DNA of 49,897 nt, taken from assembly GCA_015055965.1 (NCBI GenBank), contig SVHG01000015.1, forward strand, positions 8,213-58,109, written 5' to 3'. Numbering within the stretch: the first letter of the stretch is position 1; every line of letters starts with the position of its first letter. Origin of the DNA: Clostridiales bacterium. GTDB lineage: Bacteria; Bacillota; Clostridia; Christensenellales; Borkfalkiaceae. Shown here piece after piece: positions 7,706 through 16,900 of the stretch. The notes beneath the pieces were generated by a model. It saw only the letters and a program-made list of their open reading frames with translations, searched no databases and was not told where the DNA came from. The position numbers and the translations under genes are program-made.

Positions 7706-8815
7706 TTAAATAAGCTTAATTAGAAATGCAAACGCCGTTAACGCAACTAAAAATAATAGGTTAAAAATAGAAAATCTACCCATATAGTACATACTCTTTT
7801 CAGGGTTATGCCTTAAGTATTCCTTTAGCGTTATTAAGCTTGCAAGTGAAGAAATAATAGTTCCAACACCGCCAATGTTAACGCCAAGAAGTAAATCCAC
7901 GTAATTATTGGTAAATTGCGATAATAAAATAGCGGACGGAACGTTGCTTATAACCTGACAGGAAAGTATGCTTATAAGCAAGGTATTCCATTGTAACAGC
8001 TTAGAGAAGAAGGCTCTTACAGCCTCTATTCTAGCCATATTCCCGGAAAAGATAAAGAAGAACACGAAGGTTAAAAGCAAGCCGTAATCCACCTGCTTAA
8101 GCGCCTTTCTATCTGCTATTAAAAGAACTAGCGGTATTACTATTAATCCAACCACGTAAGGTATTCCGCGAAAAACTATTAAAATGGAAATAGCAAATAA
8201 AACTAGGTATAAAAGAGTTTTTTTCTTATTTAGCTTAACGTCGTCGTCTTCTATTTCTATATTTTCTTTTTTAACGAATATTAAACAGCATAGCGTAATT
8301 AAAAGTATTGCAAATAAAAATGGCAACGCCATAATCTTCATAAATTCCAGGTTGGGAATTTTAAAGTATGAATACAAATATAGGTTTTGCGGATTACCGA
8401 ATGGGGTTAGCATTCCGCCAAGGTTAGCTGCAATATTTTGCATTATAAAGGTAAACGCCATATACTGCTTTTTGTTTGATGAAGAAAGCACGAAATAGCC
8501 AAGCGGTAAAAAGGTTAAAAGCGCCATATCGTTAGCAATAAGCATAGAGCCTATAAAGGTAACGTAAACCAAAGCCAAAATGCACGCCCTAGTGTTTTTA
8601 AACAGCCTTACTATCTTCTTTGCTAAAATATAGAAGAACTTTATATTTTTTAACGCGCAAACCACCGCTAAAACACAAAATAGGCAAGATAGCGTTTTAT
8701 AGTCAAAATAATCAAGATACTGCCTATCTATCGGCACGAAAATAGATGTAATTAGCGCCGCAAAAAAGGCAATAACTGCTATTGCGTTTTTCTTTAAAAA
8801 GAGTTTTAAAGTCAA
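7706..8815 (-). CDS. SLC13/CitMHS-type permease
   Basis: This 369-residue integral membrane protein has about ten hydrophobic segments. It resembles the ion transporter superfamily (SLC13, ArsB/NhaD, CitMHS). Signatures are 'IANDMALLTFLPLGYFVL' and IAANLGGMLTPFGNPQNLYL in the first half and VISNVPSAILLS in the second half, matching the paired helix-loop motifs of that fold. The substrate could be a dicarboxylate, citrate or another anion and cannot be named. Translation starts at TTG (8813-8815), with AAGGAG nine bases upstream. It is the first gene of the operon with the MazG-like, Nudix and helicase genes. A promoter at 8862-8890 and a hairpin in the leader precede it. Confidence 0.85.
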   Translation of the reverse strand: MTLKLFLKKNAIAVIAFFAALITSIFVPIDRQYLDYFDYKTLSCLFCVLAVVCALKNIKFFYILAKKIVRLFKNTRACILALVYVTFIGSMLIANDMALLTFLPLGYFVLSSSNKKQYMAFTFIMQNIAANLGGMLTPFGNPQNLYLYSYFKIPNLEFMKIMALPFLFAILLITLCCLIFVKKENIEIEDDDVKLNKKKTLLYLVLFAISILIVFRGIPYVVGLIVIPLVLLIADRKALKQVDYGLLLTFVFFFIFSGNMARIEAVRAFFSKLLQWNTLLISILSCQVISNVPSAILLSQFTNNYVDLLLGVNIGGVGTIISSLASLITLKEYLRHNPEKSMYYMGRFSIFNLLFLVALTAFAFLIKLI

Positions 8816-8830
8816 AATCCAATCTCCTTC

Positions 8831-8849
8831 GTTTACTTTTTAAGTAAAC
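8831..8849 (-). promoter_or_regulatory. Hairpin in the leader next to the ribosome binding site
   Basis: GTTTACTT TTT AAGTAAAC is a perfect eight-base-pair inverted repeat between the promoter and the AAGGAG of the permease gene. It could be an operator or an RNA hairpin that limits ribosome access. There is no T-run after it, so it is not a terminator. Confidence 0.45.
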
Positions 8850-8861
8850 GCACTAACCTAA

Positions 8862-8890
8862 ATTATACAATAATTATATTCTTTTTACAA
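8862..8890 (-). promoter_or_regulatory. Sigma-A-like promoter of the permease operon
   Basis: On the minus strand TTGTAA (8885-8890), a 17-base spacer and a perfect TATAAT (8862-8867) lie about 47 bases upstream of the TTG start. Confidence 0.7.
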
Positions 8891-8930
8891 CCGTTTTGTT
8901 ATAGCGCGTAAAAAAAGGCTCGCCATAATT

Positions 8931-8961
8931 AGCGTGATACTCTTAACGGCGCATTCACGCT
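8931..8961 (+). repeat. Conserved-loop hairpin, site 4
   Basis: The stem AGCGTGA / TCACGCT (8931-8937 with 8955-8961) encloses a loop with CTTAACGGCGCA, a variant of the GATTAACGGCA loop found at the other sites. Confidence 0.6.
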
Positions 8962-8965
8962 AAAC

Positions 8966-9132
8966 GATGTTTGCCCTTGCGGGCAAATGATGTTGCCTGC
9001 GGCAGTGATGTTCACTGCGTGAATGATGTTGTGCCTTCGGCACAGTGGGCAAACATCACATCATTGCGAGACTTGGTGAGCAACATCATTATGCGTAGCA
9101 TGACATCACTTTTGCGCCAGCAAAAACATCAC
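8966..9132. repeat. Array of seven mini-hairpins separated by a TGATGTT-type spacer
   Basis: Small inverted repeats follow one another: TTTGCCC/GGGCAAA (8970-8987), TGCC/GGCA (8994-9004), TTCAC/GTGAA (9011-9023), TGTGCC/GGCACA (9030-9044), TTGC/GCAA (9064-9083), ATGC/GCAT (9091-9101) and TTTTGC/GCAAAA (9110-9125). Between them stands (A/G)TGATGTT in the left half and its complement AACATCA in the right half. GATGTTTGCCC (8966) also pairs with GGGCAAACATC (9047). No protein-coding frame is seen. The whole 8816-9406 gap contains no gene. Confidence 0.9.
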
Positions 9133-9140
9133 TAACAGAA

Positions 9141-9188
9141 AAAGAGCAGACATACAAGATTTTTCGTCTTGCGTGTTTGCTCTTTCTA
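9141..9188 (-). terminator. Long hairpin terminator for the lipoprotein gene at 9407
   Basis: The outer stem AAAGAGCA / TGCTCTTT (9141-9148 with 9178-9185) continues inward through ACAAGA / TCTTGCGTGT with small mismatches around a TTTTTCG loop. On the minus strand the stem is followed by TTTTTCTGTT. It lies about 220 bases past the stop of the minus-strand lipoprotein gene. Confidence 0.7.
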
Positions 9189-9221
9189 TTTGTAATAATG
9201 GTTTGGGGTTAGCCCATATTT

Positions 9222-9265
9222 GCGTTTGACTAGTCAAATGCGATGCTTGCACTTTTGTGAAAGTG
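9222..9265. repeat. Two further short palindromes
   Basis: GCGTTTGAC TAGTCAAATGC (9222-9241) is almost a perfect palindrome. CACTTT TGTG AAAGTG (9250-9265) is a second hairpin. They are separated by GATGCTTG and look like an extension of the array at 8966-9132. Confidence 0.6.
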
Positions 9266-9406
9266 TAAATTCTCCGCTAAGGACATCACCCATTTACAGC
9301 AAGCCTTTTATTTAATTTGTTTAACGTTAGTAGCTTAAAAGGGGGGTTAATACCCATACAGGTTTAAAATACCGCTTATAAAGCCACTTTACCACGCTAG
9401 ATTATC

Positions 9407-11566
9407 TTAATATGAGTCAAAGTTTAAGGTGTTATAGGTCTTAGTGCCGTCACTATGAACGACCGCAAGAACGCAACCGCGCCAATAGTTTTTATCGTTC
9501 CAGTTACACGGTGCTATTTCTACGGTGATCGTTTGTCCCTCATAATCGCAAACAAAGCCGTACTGAGAAGCGCCTGAGCAGTAAAGAGCAATTTTAGCAG
9601 AACCGTCTTCCGCAATAAGATTTACGGCAGTATAGTAACCACTTCTAACAACTTCTACTTTAGCAGTAAGAACGAAAACGGTGGTTGAATAGTCCACGGT
9701 AGGATCTAAATTATAGAATTCTGCGCACGTTTTATCGGTTACGAATTTTGCAGTTGAATATTCGTGATTGCCGTAAAGATTTGATTCAATAACGGCGTTT
9801 ACTATACAGCTTTGACCGGTAAATGAAGAGGAATCATCTTTAACGTAGCGTTCGCGTTCACCGCTTAAAATAACCATATGGCCGATTTCTAAGCCTTCAA
9901 ACTGAGCGGTATAGTTAACTAAAACGGCAATAACTGAACCGTCCTCACCAAATAGGTAGAAGCCGTTTTTATTAACTACTGAAGGACCAACCATACCCTT
10001 TACGGTAACCTTGCTTGCTTCGCCGTTATTAGGAGCAACTGCAATAGCTTCAGCAACGGTTATATATTCAATAGCCTCTGCGTTAAGCATTTGAACTTCT
10101 ACGGTTGCGCTATAAGCTTCATATTCGCCAAAGCTTGCGCTTACCGTTACGGTTGCCGTGCCGTTTTTCTTGCAGTGCATTACAACCTTGCCTTCGCTTT
10201 CTTCAAAGTAAACTACTTCTTCGTTTGAAGATGAATAGCTAAGCTTAACACCTTCAAAGCCTAAAAGCTCAGAAGAAACCTCCGTAGTCATTTCCTTAGC
10301 GGGATCTGCGCCGTAAACAGCTTCAAACTGGTCTAAAGCGTGATAATCAACTGCAAACTTGGTTGCATTATTAAAATCAAACTCAAATCCGTTATCTTCT
10401 ACTGCTACGGGATAGAAGCGGAAGAAGCAAGCGGTTGCGCTACTCTTTGCGTTTAAGTTCATTAGATATACGGTGCAAATCTTACCGTCGAACTGTTCAA
10501 GCCAATCGTAATCGTTACCGTTGCATTGTGAATAAGCGTAAGTACCGGTTTCGCCGTCTAAATCGTAAAAATAATAGTTGGTAAATCCGTTGCCGGGCGC
10601 TTTTTTAACAAGAGCGGTAACCTTGTAAATAAGAGTGGTTACATCTTCCGTTACGGGAGTTTCTATCATAGCCTTAACGGTGTTTTCTTCAATCCATTCT
10701 TTGCTAAATTCGTGTGAGCCGTTGTCGTTTGAAAGCAAGGTAGCGTTTTCAAGCTGATTACAGCCCTTATAGCCGTGCTTTTCTGCGCTTGTCCGTTCAC
10801 CTTCTAAAATCCAGTAGGTCTTGCTTGCGTTAACGGTAATTTGATTACCAACGCTAACTCTACCTGCGATATTTGCGTCGTAAAGGTAAATAGAGGAGGT
10901 ATCGTCTACTAAAATCACACCGCAGGGCTTTAAGCCGTTTGCGTAAGTTATTGCTGCAACAACACCGCTAACCTGCACCTTTGCACCAACTTCCGCACTT
11001 CTTGCTGCTAAAATAGTGCTTTGAGTATAACTTCCGTCATCCTCTACTTTTGCGTGTTCAAATTCAATTATGCGCGCGTTTTGAACTTCTTTGGTGCCGT
11101 TATAGTTTTGTAGGATACAATGAAGAAGAACGGTATCGCCCTTATAAGGCTTATCTTCCATTTCAGCGTAAAATAAAGAGCCGTCTGCGCTGTAAGCACC
11201 GTAAACGTAAATAGTACCCGTTTCGTCGCTAACGTTCATTTCGCCGTAATTTGCGTTTAAAACGTTATCTATCACAACTCTAATGTAATATCTTTCCGTA
11301 GTGATGTTGCCGGGCTCGCCACAAAGCTCTAAAGCTTTAGCAACGGTAATAATTTCATATTCATCTTCGCCATCATTAGAACCGCCGGTTGATGAATCTT
11401 CATTAGAAGAGCTATCATCAGTAGAGTCTAAGCCGGAAGAATTTTCTTCTACGCTTGAGCTTTCGCTAGAGCTTAATTCTTCACGTGTCTTTGGTCCAAC
11501 CTTACAAGCAACCGTAAAGGATAAGGTTGTAACGAGTAACAGTAAGAGTAAACTAAACTTCTTCAT
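9407..11566 (-). CDS. Secreted lipoprotein with OB-fold-like and bacterial Ig-like domains
   Basis: This 719-residue protein has a signal peptide with a poly-Leu core and Cys21 in SFTVAC, read as a slightly atypical lipobox. A Ser/Glu/Asp/Gly-rich linker of about 45 residues follows. Several beta-rich modules come next, each introduced by an 'ITVAKALELCGEPGN' or 'ITVAEAIAVAPNNGEA' type strand-helix and followed by V(K/R)G-V..., SDETGTIYVYG or GEDGSVIAVLV. This is the pattern of OB-fold modules in secreted Bacillota and Bacteroidota proteins. A segment near 'SSNEEVVYFEESEGKVVMH' then CKKNGTATVTVSA is a BIG2-like Ig domain. No catalytic residues were recognised. It is probably a surface binding or structural protein anchored to the membrane. 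Start: GAGGTG lies before the ATG, and a TATAAT at 11597-11602 (minus strand) is a plausible -10. Confidence 0.85.
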   Translation of the reverse strand: MKKFSLLLLLLVTTLSFTVACKVGPKTREELSSSESSSVEENSSGLDSTDDSSSNEDSSTGGSNDGEDEYEIITVAKALELCGEPGNITTERYYIRVVIDNVLNANYGEMNVSDETGTIYVYGAYSADGSLFYAEMEDKPYKGDTVLLHCILQNYNGTKEVQNARIIEFEHAKVEDDGSYTQSTILAARSAEVGAKVQVSGVVAAITYANGLKPCGVILVDDTSSIYLYDANIAGRVSVGNQITVNASKTYWILEGERTSAEKHGYKGCNQLENATLLSNDNGSHEFSKEWIEENTVKAMIETPVTEDVTTLIYKVTALVKKAPGNGFTNYYFYDLDGETGTYAYSQCNGNDYDWLEQFDGKICTVYLMNLNAKSSATACFFRFYPVAVEDNGFEFDFNNATKFAVDYHALDQFEAVYGADPAKEMTTEVSSELLGFEGVKLSYSSSNEEVVYFEESEGKVVMHCKKNGTATVTVSASFGEYEAYSATVEVQMLNAEAIEYITVAEAIAVAPNNGEASKVTVKGMVGPSVVNKNGFYLFGEDGSVIAVLVNYTAQFEGLEIGHMVILSGERERYVKDDSSSFTGQSCIVNAVIESNLYGNHEYSTAKFVTDKTCAEFYNLDPTVDYSTTVFVLTAKVEVVRSGYYTAVNLIAEDGSAKIALYCSGASQYGFVCDYEGQTITVEIAPCNWNDKNYWRGCVLAVVHSDGTKTYNTLNFDSY

Positions 11567-11724
11567 TTTTACACCTCACAAAAAAAAGATATAATTATTA
11601 TAGCATTTTTATTTTAATAAAGTAAAATAAAATTAGTTTACTTTTTACTTTTTTTAATTCGTATTTTAATATTTTTTATTTTTTACTTTTAAAAAATATT
11701 TGAATTAAAAGAGTAAAATTTAAC

Positions 11725-11792
11725 AAAAAAGCCCGCTATGGAGCGATTAACGGCATTATTAATGCGTTTAAATAAGCCAATATCGCTTTTTT
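11725..11792. repeat. Conserved-loop element, site 5, in the divergent intergenic region
   Basis: AAAAAAGC (11725-11732) pairs with GCTTTTTT (11785-11792). Inside lie GAGCGATTAACGGCA (11741-11755) and a small hairpin GCATT ATT AATGC (11753-11765). It ends in a T-run on the plus strand and an A-run on the left, so it could act as a terminator in either direction, although it lies between divergently transcribed genes. Confidence 0.6.
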
Positions 11793-11895
11793 ATTTTAAG
11801 CTTTATACCGTTGAAGTTTTTTTACTTTTATGTTATACTTTATTAAAAGAACAGGCTTGATTACTACCACGAGGTCTTATTATAAGGGAAAAAAT

Positions 11896-12570
11896 ATGAT
11901 CAATACTAAAATTACCAAAAAGCTAATACTAAACCATGCAAAGCGCTACCCCAAGCTTAAACCGCTGGATATTTTTAAGTTTTTATTCCAAAGCGCCTTT
12001 GGCTGTGAGCATTTAGTTAGCGATAAAGAGCGGGTTATAAGCTATATTAACCAAGAGCTTGAAAGCATACCTAATCCGCCAAGCAAGATTGAAGAGCTGG
12101 ACGGCAATTATTCAAGAGTTTATTTAGGTGTTGTAAGGGAAGGGATTTCCGCCCTAACTCTTGGTAGTATTTTTTATCTTTCTGCTAAAAAAGAACAGGA
12201 CGGAATGAAGCAGTTAACTGCAAGCCTTAAAGCTGTTGCTGAAGTTGTTGAAGAAGGCAAGTTTAAATTTAGCAAGGAAGAATATTACGCTACGTTAAAG
12301 GAATGGGAAGAGGCAGGCTTTCCCGCTGTTAGACACTCTAAAGAGTTTAGAGAAAGCTATAAGCCTTGCTACAGAGTAATTGCAAATTACTTTATTCCAC
12401 TACTGCCCTTGCTTTGTAAAATAGACCAATTTATTTTATCTAACTCAAACGGCTTTTGCACCGAAATAAAAGAATACGGTAAAGAGCTATTACCTATTTT
12501 ACAAGAGATATATAAAGAACGCGTTAGTGAGATAAAACTAGAAAAAAATCTTCTTAGTATAGCTAAATAA
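11896..12570 (+). CDS. Conserved uncharacterised protein
   Basis: This 224-residue soluble protein starts MINTKITKKLILNHAKRYPK. The block 'LKPLDIFKFLFQSAFGCEHL' followed by VSD resembles an uncharacterised family with a (Y)P.(M/L)xPxDhhKhhhQxxFGxxHLhxD opening (from memory). Later blocks include 'YSRVYLGVVREGISALTLG' and FPAVRHSKEFRESYKPCYRV. Conserved-looking polar residues (His in GCEHL, Glu, Arg, and His in VRHSKEFR) would suit an enzyme, but no reaction can be assigned. The ATG at 11896 has TAAGGGA eight bases upstream; an earlier ATG at 11830 has no such site. The following terminator is shared with the converging TerB-like gene. Confidence 0.8.
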   Translation: MINTKITKKLILNHAKRYPKLKPLDIFKFLFQSAFGCEHLVSDKERVISYINQELESIPNPPSKIEELDGNYSRVYLGVVREGISALTLGSIFYLSAKKEQDGMKQLTASLKAVAEVVEEGKFKFSKEEYYATLKEWEEAGFPAVRHSKEFRESYKPCYRVIANYFIPLLPLLCKIDQFILSNSNGFCTEIKEYGKELLPILQEIYKERVSEIKLEKNLLSIAK

Positions 12571-12579
12571 AGCAATAAA

Positions 12580-12619
12580 AAACCACCTATAGGTCGATTA
12601 ACGGCACTTTAGGTGGTTT
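12580..12619. terminator. Bidirectional terminator; conserved-loop site 6
   Basis: The stem AAACCACCTA / TAGGTGGTTT (12580-12589 with 12610-12619) encloses TAGGTCGATTAACGGCACT. It lies between two converging genes, with A-rich DNA on the left and TTTATTAAT on the right. Confidence 0.8.
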
Positions 12620-12637
12620 ATTAATACTAATATAATC

Positions 12638-13054
12638 TTAATCGCAAAGCTTTACGATAAATGCAATTTCATCACGTGAAATGGTTTCATCTACCGCTAA
12701 GAAACAGCAGCAAAGGGTTAAAAGCCTTGATTTAAGCTCTACACCGCAAGAATCCACAAGGTTATTCATAAGGTCTACCATTTCTGCCTTATAATGCATT
12801 TCAACTAAACTTTTTACGTCTTCATAGCTAATATTGCCGAATAAATCGTTAACGAATTTATATTCTAATTCCGTTAATTTGCCGTCTACTGCAAGACTGG
12901 TTGCAAATAAGCCTATTAAAAGATTACTGCCGTTGCCGTCTTGTGAAGCTTGATCAAAAACGGGCTTTAATTCAGCAAAAGCGCATCTTGCCATACCAAG
13001 TAATTTTTCGTAAGGTTCGTTAACAAAATCCTGTAATATTTTTTTTAATTCCAT
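12638..13054 (-). CDS. TerB-like alpha-helical protein
   Basis: This 138-residue all-alpha protein has the paired-helix pattern of TerB/DjlA-N-like proteins. 'LIGLFATSLAVDGKLTELEY' and CCCFLAVDETISRDEIAFI each show the hhAxxhxxDGxhxxxE signature, with acidic residues that may bind metal. TerB-like domains occur in tellurite-resistance gene clusters and in many stress or membrane-associated proteins; the precise role is unknown here. The start is supported by ATAGGAG seven bases before the ATG. It stands alone, convergent with the gene at 11896 and divergent from the kinase-like gene at 13273. Confidence 0.7.
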   Translation of the reverse strand: MELKKILQDFVNEPYEKLLGMARCAFAELKPVFDQASQDGNGSNLLIGLFATSLAVDGKLTELEYKFVNDLFGNISYEDVKSLVEMHYKAEMVDLMNNLVDSCGVELKSRLLTLCCCFLAVDETISRDEIAFIVKLCD

Positions 13055-13218
13055 ATTATTACTCCTATATTTTTTTGCGATATTAGTAGCGCGCTAATAA
13101 AAAACGCTTTTAAACCGCTTTATTAATTAAATTATATCATTTATAGAACTCATTTGTCAAAAAAAAAGCAGGGCTAGAATTAATTTTAAGTAAATCAATA
13201 TTTAAAACCCTTTTTTTA

Positions 13219-13247
13219 TTGACTTTTACACCATTTAATTGTACACT
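13219..13247 (+). promoter_or_regulatory. Sigma-A-like promoter of the kinase-like gene
   Basis: TTGACT (13219-13224), a 17-base spacer and TACACT (13242-13247) end 26 bases before the ATG at 13273. Confidence 0.6.
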
Positions 13248-13272
13248 TTTATTGTTTTTAAAGGGATTATAT

Positions 13273-13782
13273 ATGCAAAGAATTATAATTATAGGTTGCC
13301 CCGGTAGCGGGAAAAGCAGACTTTCTAAAATACTTGCTAAAAGGCTTAATTTGCCCTTGGTGCATTTAGATAAGCTCTTTTGGAAGCCCAACTGGGAAGA
13401 GGTTTCTAAAGAGCACTTCGACAAGCTGTTAGTAGAAGAGCTTAAAAAGCCAAGCTGGATTTTAGACGGTAATTTTTCACGCACGCTAGAGCTAAGGCTT
13501 AAATACGCAGACGGCGTTATACTTTTAAACTACCCCGCCTTAACCTGTGTTTTGCGCGTGTTAAAACGGGTTATTAAAAACCGCGGAAAAACGCGTGAAG
13601 ATATGACGGAGGGCTGTAACGAAAGGCTTGATATTCCCTTTTTAAAATACGTTAGAAGCTTTAAAAGAACAAGGCTTCCCCAAATGAAAAAGGTCTTAAA
13701 CCAAAGCAACGTGCCCGTAATTGAAATTAAAAACGACCGCGAGCTAAAGAGGTTTATAAATAGCCTGCCTAATAAAGAATAA
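13273..13782 (+). CDS. P-loop nucleotide kinase-like protein (adenylate kinase/FlaR type)
   Basis: This 169-residue P-loop NTPase starts MQRIIIIGCPGSGKSRLSK, with Walker A GCPGSGKS at residues 8-15. 'LPLVHLDKLFWKPNWEEV' and WILDGNFSRTLELRLKYADGV follow, the pattern of small proteins annotated as adenylate kinase-like or 'DNA topology modulation protein FlaR'. The 'DGNF' and 'DGVILLNYP' blocks fit the NMP-binding and Walker B positions. A basic C-terminal part (FLKYVRSFKRTRLPQMKK) resembles the lid/arginine region. It probably phosphorylates a small molecule; the substrate is unknown. The ATG at 13273 has AAAGGGA upstream; a longer frame from 13219 would cover the promoter. A strong terminator follows. 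Confidence 0.82.
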   Translation: MQRIIIIGCPGSGKSRLSKILAKRLNLPLVHLDKLFWKPNWEEVSKEHFDKLLVEELKKPSWILDGNFSRTLELRLKYADGVILLNYPALTCVLRVLKRVIKNRGKTREDMTEGCNERLDIPFLKYVRSFKRTRLPQMKKVLNQSNVPVIEIKNDRELKRFINSLPNKE

Positions 13783-13800
13783 TACAAAATTAATTATGTA

Positions 13801-13835
13801 AAAAGGACGGATTTTTCACAATCCGTCCTTTTTTG
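13801..13835 (+). terminator. Strong intrinsic terminator
   Basis: The 13-base-pair stem AAAAGGACGGATT / AATCCGTCCTTTT (13801-13813 with 13820-13832) is followed by T residues. It is A-rich on the left, so it may also serve the minus-strand gene ending at 13907. Confidence 0.92.
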
Positions 13836-13906
13836 TTTAGTTATAATTTAGTTTATACCTACCAAGATGCCTTATTTTTTATGCCGTGGTATAAACCTAA
13901 AAGTTG

Positions 13907-16900
13907 TTACTGTTCTGCTACGATAATACCGTTAGGAGTTACGTAGTGAGTGTTATGGTCGTGAGCGTTGTTAGTCCATGCGTTTGCGCCCCATAGTCTT
14001 GCAAAATCACCGTCAACTACACCGCCTACGATAATGGGAACTCTATGACCGCCACCTTGGTATACCCAGTAAGGAGCAAACACTTCAAATACGGTTGTAT
14101 AAGTTCCGTCGCCGTTATCGGTTGATACGTACGCCATAGTACATCTAGACATAGTATTGTCCTTTACACCAAAGATTACTTGATTTGCATCTGCGTGCAT
14201 ACCGCCAAGTCTTAACTCTAAGTTGAGGTAATGCCACCATTGGCTACCGTCACTGTGACCTTGTTGAGTTAAAGGATTCTTGTGAATTACGGTAAAGCCC
14301 ATATGAACGCCGTAATCTGCAGATACACCAACCATAGTAACGGTTGCGCCGTTTACGGTAGTGGTATGAGATTTAGATAGTACCTCTTCAGTCCAAATAG
14401 CGTCGTCAAAGATACCGTCTATATTAGCTGAAGGAAGGTACGTGGGCGCTTCTGTAACTATTCCTTCGGGAGTAAAGAATACGTCTGTAGGTATGCATTG
14501 CCAGCCGTTAAAGCCTGTTCCGTTAATACCAACGAATACCTTGTAAATATTTGCAACACCTGCTGCAAACAACTCGATAGTAGTTGTATAAGAGCCTTCC
14601 TCGCCGGTGCTAATCATAGCTGCTTTATCCCAGAAACCGCTGTGAATTAACTTGCCTTCCTTGATTAGAACAATGTTTTGTTGATTATACATTTCGTTGA
14701 TGTTGAATTCTAGGTTATCGTTTAACCACCAATCAACATCATTGTAGCCTGAACGAGCCTTGTGAGTAATGGTAATTGCAACGTATAAGCCGTCACTTCC
14801 TGCCTTACCGCTAACGGTTAATGAAGAATCATCTTGAGCCCCGCCTAAAACAGTGGGTAAGCCTGCGTATTCTTCCAAGTTACCGTCGATAACTGCTTCG
14901 CTTGCATCATAACCGATCTTTAAGCCTTCTTCGGTAAGTCTTAGGTTATCAGGCCATACGCCGTAAGTATCTAAACCGGTACTGAAGTCGTTTGCGCCGA
15001 TATTTAATCCGCCAAGGTGAGCAGCATACCAATCGCTATTCCACGCACTTATATCTCTGTATGCCCAGAAGTTAATGTAGTTACCTCTTACGTAAGCAGC
15101 ATCTCCAGGAGCTTTCCATGCGTAGTTAACTTGAACTTCATCACTTGCTGCCCAAGTTTGAATACTATCTGCTTCTACGAATAATTCAACGGTGAAGATA
15201 TGTTTACCATCTGCGTTTACAGCGTTTTCCCAAACGTGATCCTTTACACCAAAAGACGCGCCGTTGATATTAACGTATCTTTGAGGACCGCAGTTTAAAC
15301 GGAATTCAAAGTTGGTAACGGTTGACCAATTACCGGTTGCTTCGGTAGTAACGCTGTTCATAACCGCTACAACGTGAAGTAATAAACCGCTTTCGGTCTT
15401 TACACCGCGTAAGGTAATAGTTCTGCCTTCGTTATATTCAGCAACGGTTGCTACTTCGCCGTACGCGCTATCTACTTCGCCGTCTAAAATAACGCCGTCG
15501 TAAATGTGTAAACCGCACATAGTGCATACGTTGTTATCTAAAATATGATCTATAATAGAAACGCTTTCTTGCTTAACTAATACTTCGTTACAAGCTGAAC
15601 AATGCTTGCCTTCGGTTAAGCCGGTTTCTTTACAGGTGGGAGCTTTAGCAGCGTCAATAACCTCGGTATGACCTAAAGCAGGAGCTAACTCTGCACCGCA
15701 AACGGTACAGGTTTGAGCGGTAGTACAGGTTGCTTCTGCCCCAGCGGTGTGACCGCCAAGGCTTGCAACTATAGTATCGGTATAGCTATCGCCACAAGAA
15801 CAGGTGTGGGTTGTAAAGCCCTCTTCAGTACAAGTGGGAGCAGTTACTACTGCAGTATAGCTGTGAGAGTGATAGGTAAACTGCATATCGTCTAAGTAGA
15901 AGCTTAAAGAACTTGCAGCACCTTTATCTACGCCTAAATAAGAGTTAACAGTTAATTTACTTACCGCATAGCTTACAGATATCCAAGTATTTGCCGTGGG
16001 GGAACTCTTGTAGTAAAGACCAACTGATTTAACACTTGAAGAGAAGTTTTCGCTATCAAAGTAAAGCTTAAATGAAATAGTTTCAATATCGTTAGCCTTT
16101 AACCAATCGATAAATTCTTGAGTGAAGAAGTAGCGAGGCCATTTAGGAGTTGCAGTAAACTTAAGTGAAGAAGCTCCTTCCGTAATGTAAGCTTCATCAT
16201 AGTTTACAGCCATCTTATAATCGGTATTTTTTACGTAAAACATTCTTAATTCACTTGCGCTTTCATCACCTAAGAAAGGCATTCCTGCTTTAATGAATTG
16301 AACGTTATCTAAGTATGCGTTAAGAGTGTATTCCCCGTCCTTATTGAATTGAATAAAATTACTAGTGCTTAAAGAAGCAACGCTTAAGGTTACGTTAAAC
16401 CACTTATCTAACGAATAAGAGGTAACCGTTCCTTCCATCATTTCAATATTAGCGGTAGAGCCTGCATCGTCAATATATAAGTCAAAGCTTAAAGTAGTAT
16501 AACCGTTTACGTTCAACCAATCAATAAAGGTTTGAGAGAAGTAATATCTAGGCCATTTAGTGTAAGCGCTTAACTTAATAGAGTTAGAGCCTTCCTTTAC
16601 AAAAGTAGCGTCACTGTTTAAGGTAACAGTGTAAAGACTGTTTTCAACGGTAAACATATCTAAGTCACGCTGAGTTTCTGCGCCGGTAAAGTCTTTTACT
16701 TCCGTTACGTATTGGAAGTTATCTACGTATGCGTTTAAAGGAGCAACTGCATCCTTATTAAACTGAATCTTATTATTTGACTCTAAGCTTGCTACGCTTA
16801 AGGTTACGTTAAACCACTTATCAAGCTCGAACGCGGTTACTGCTCCTTCCATTGCGGAAACGGTGGTTGTAGAGCTTGCTGAATCAATGTATATATCGAA

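Noticed and set aside
8966..9132. CRISPR array
   Set aside because: The repeated spacer is only about eight bases, the units between are palindromes of 9-20 bases, orientation switches midway, and no cas gene is near.
15480..15890. Cys-rich tracts of the giant lipoprotein as animal-type disulfide domains or a host-derived gene
   Set aside because: Base composition and codon use match the neighbouring genes, and CxxC spacing with repeated His fits bacterial zinc-ribbon-like repeats.
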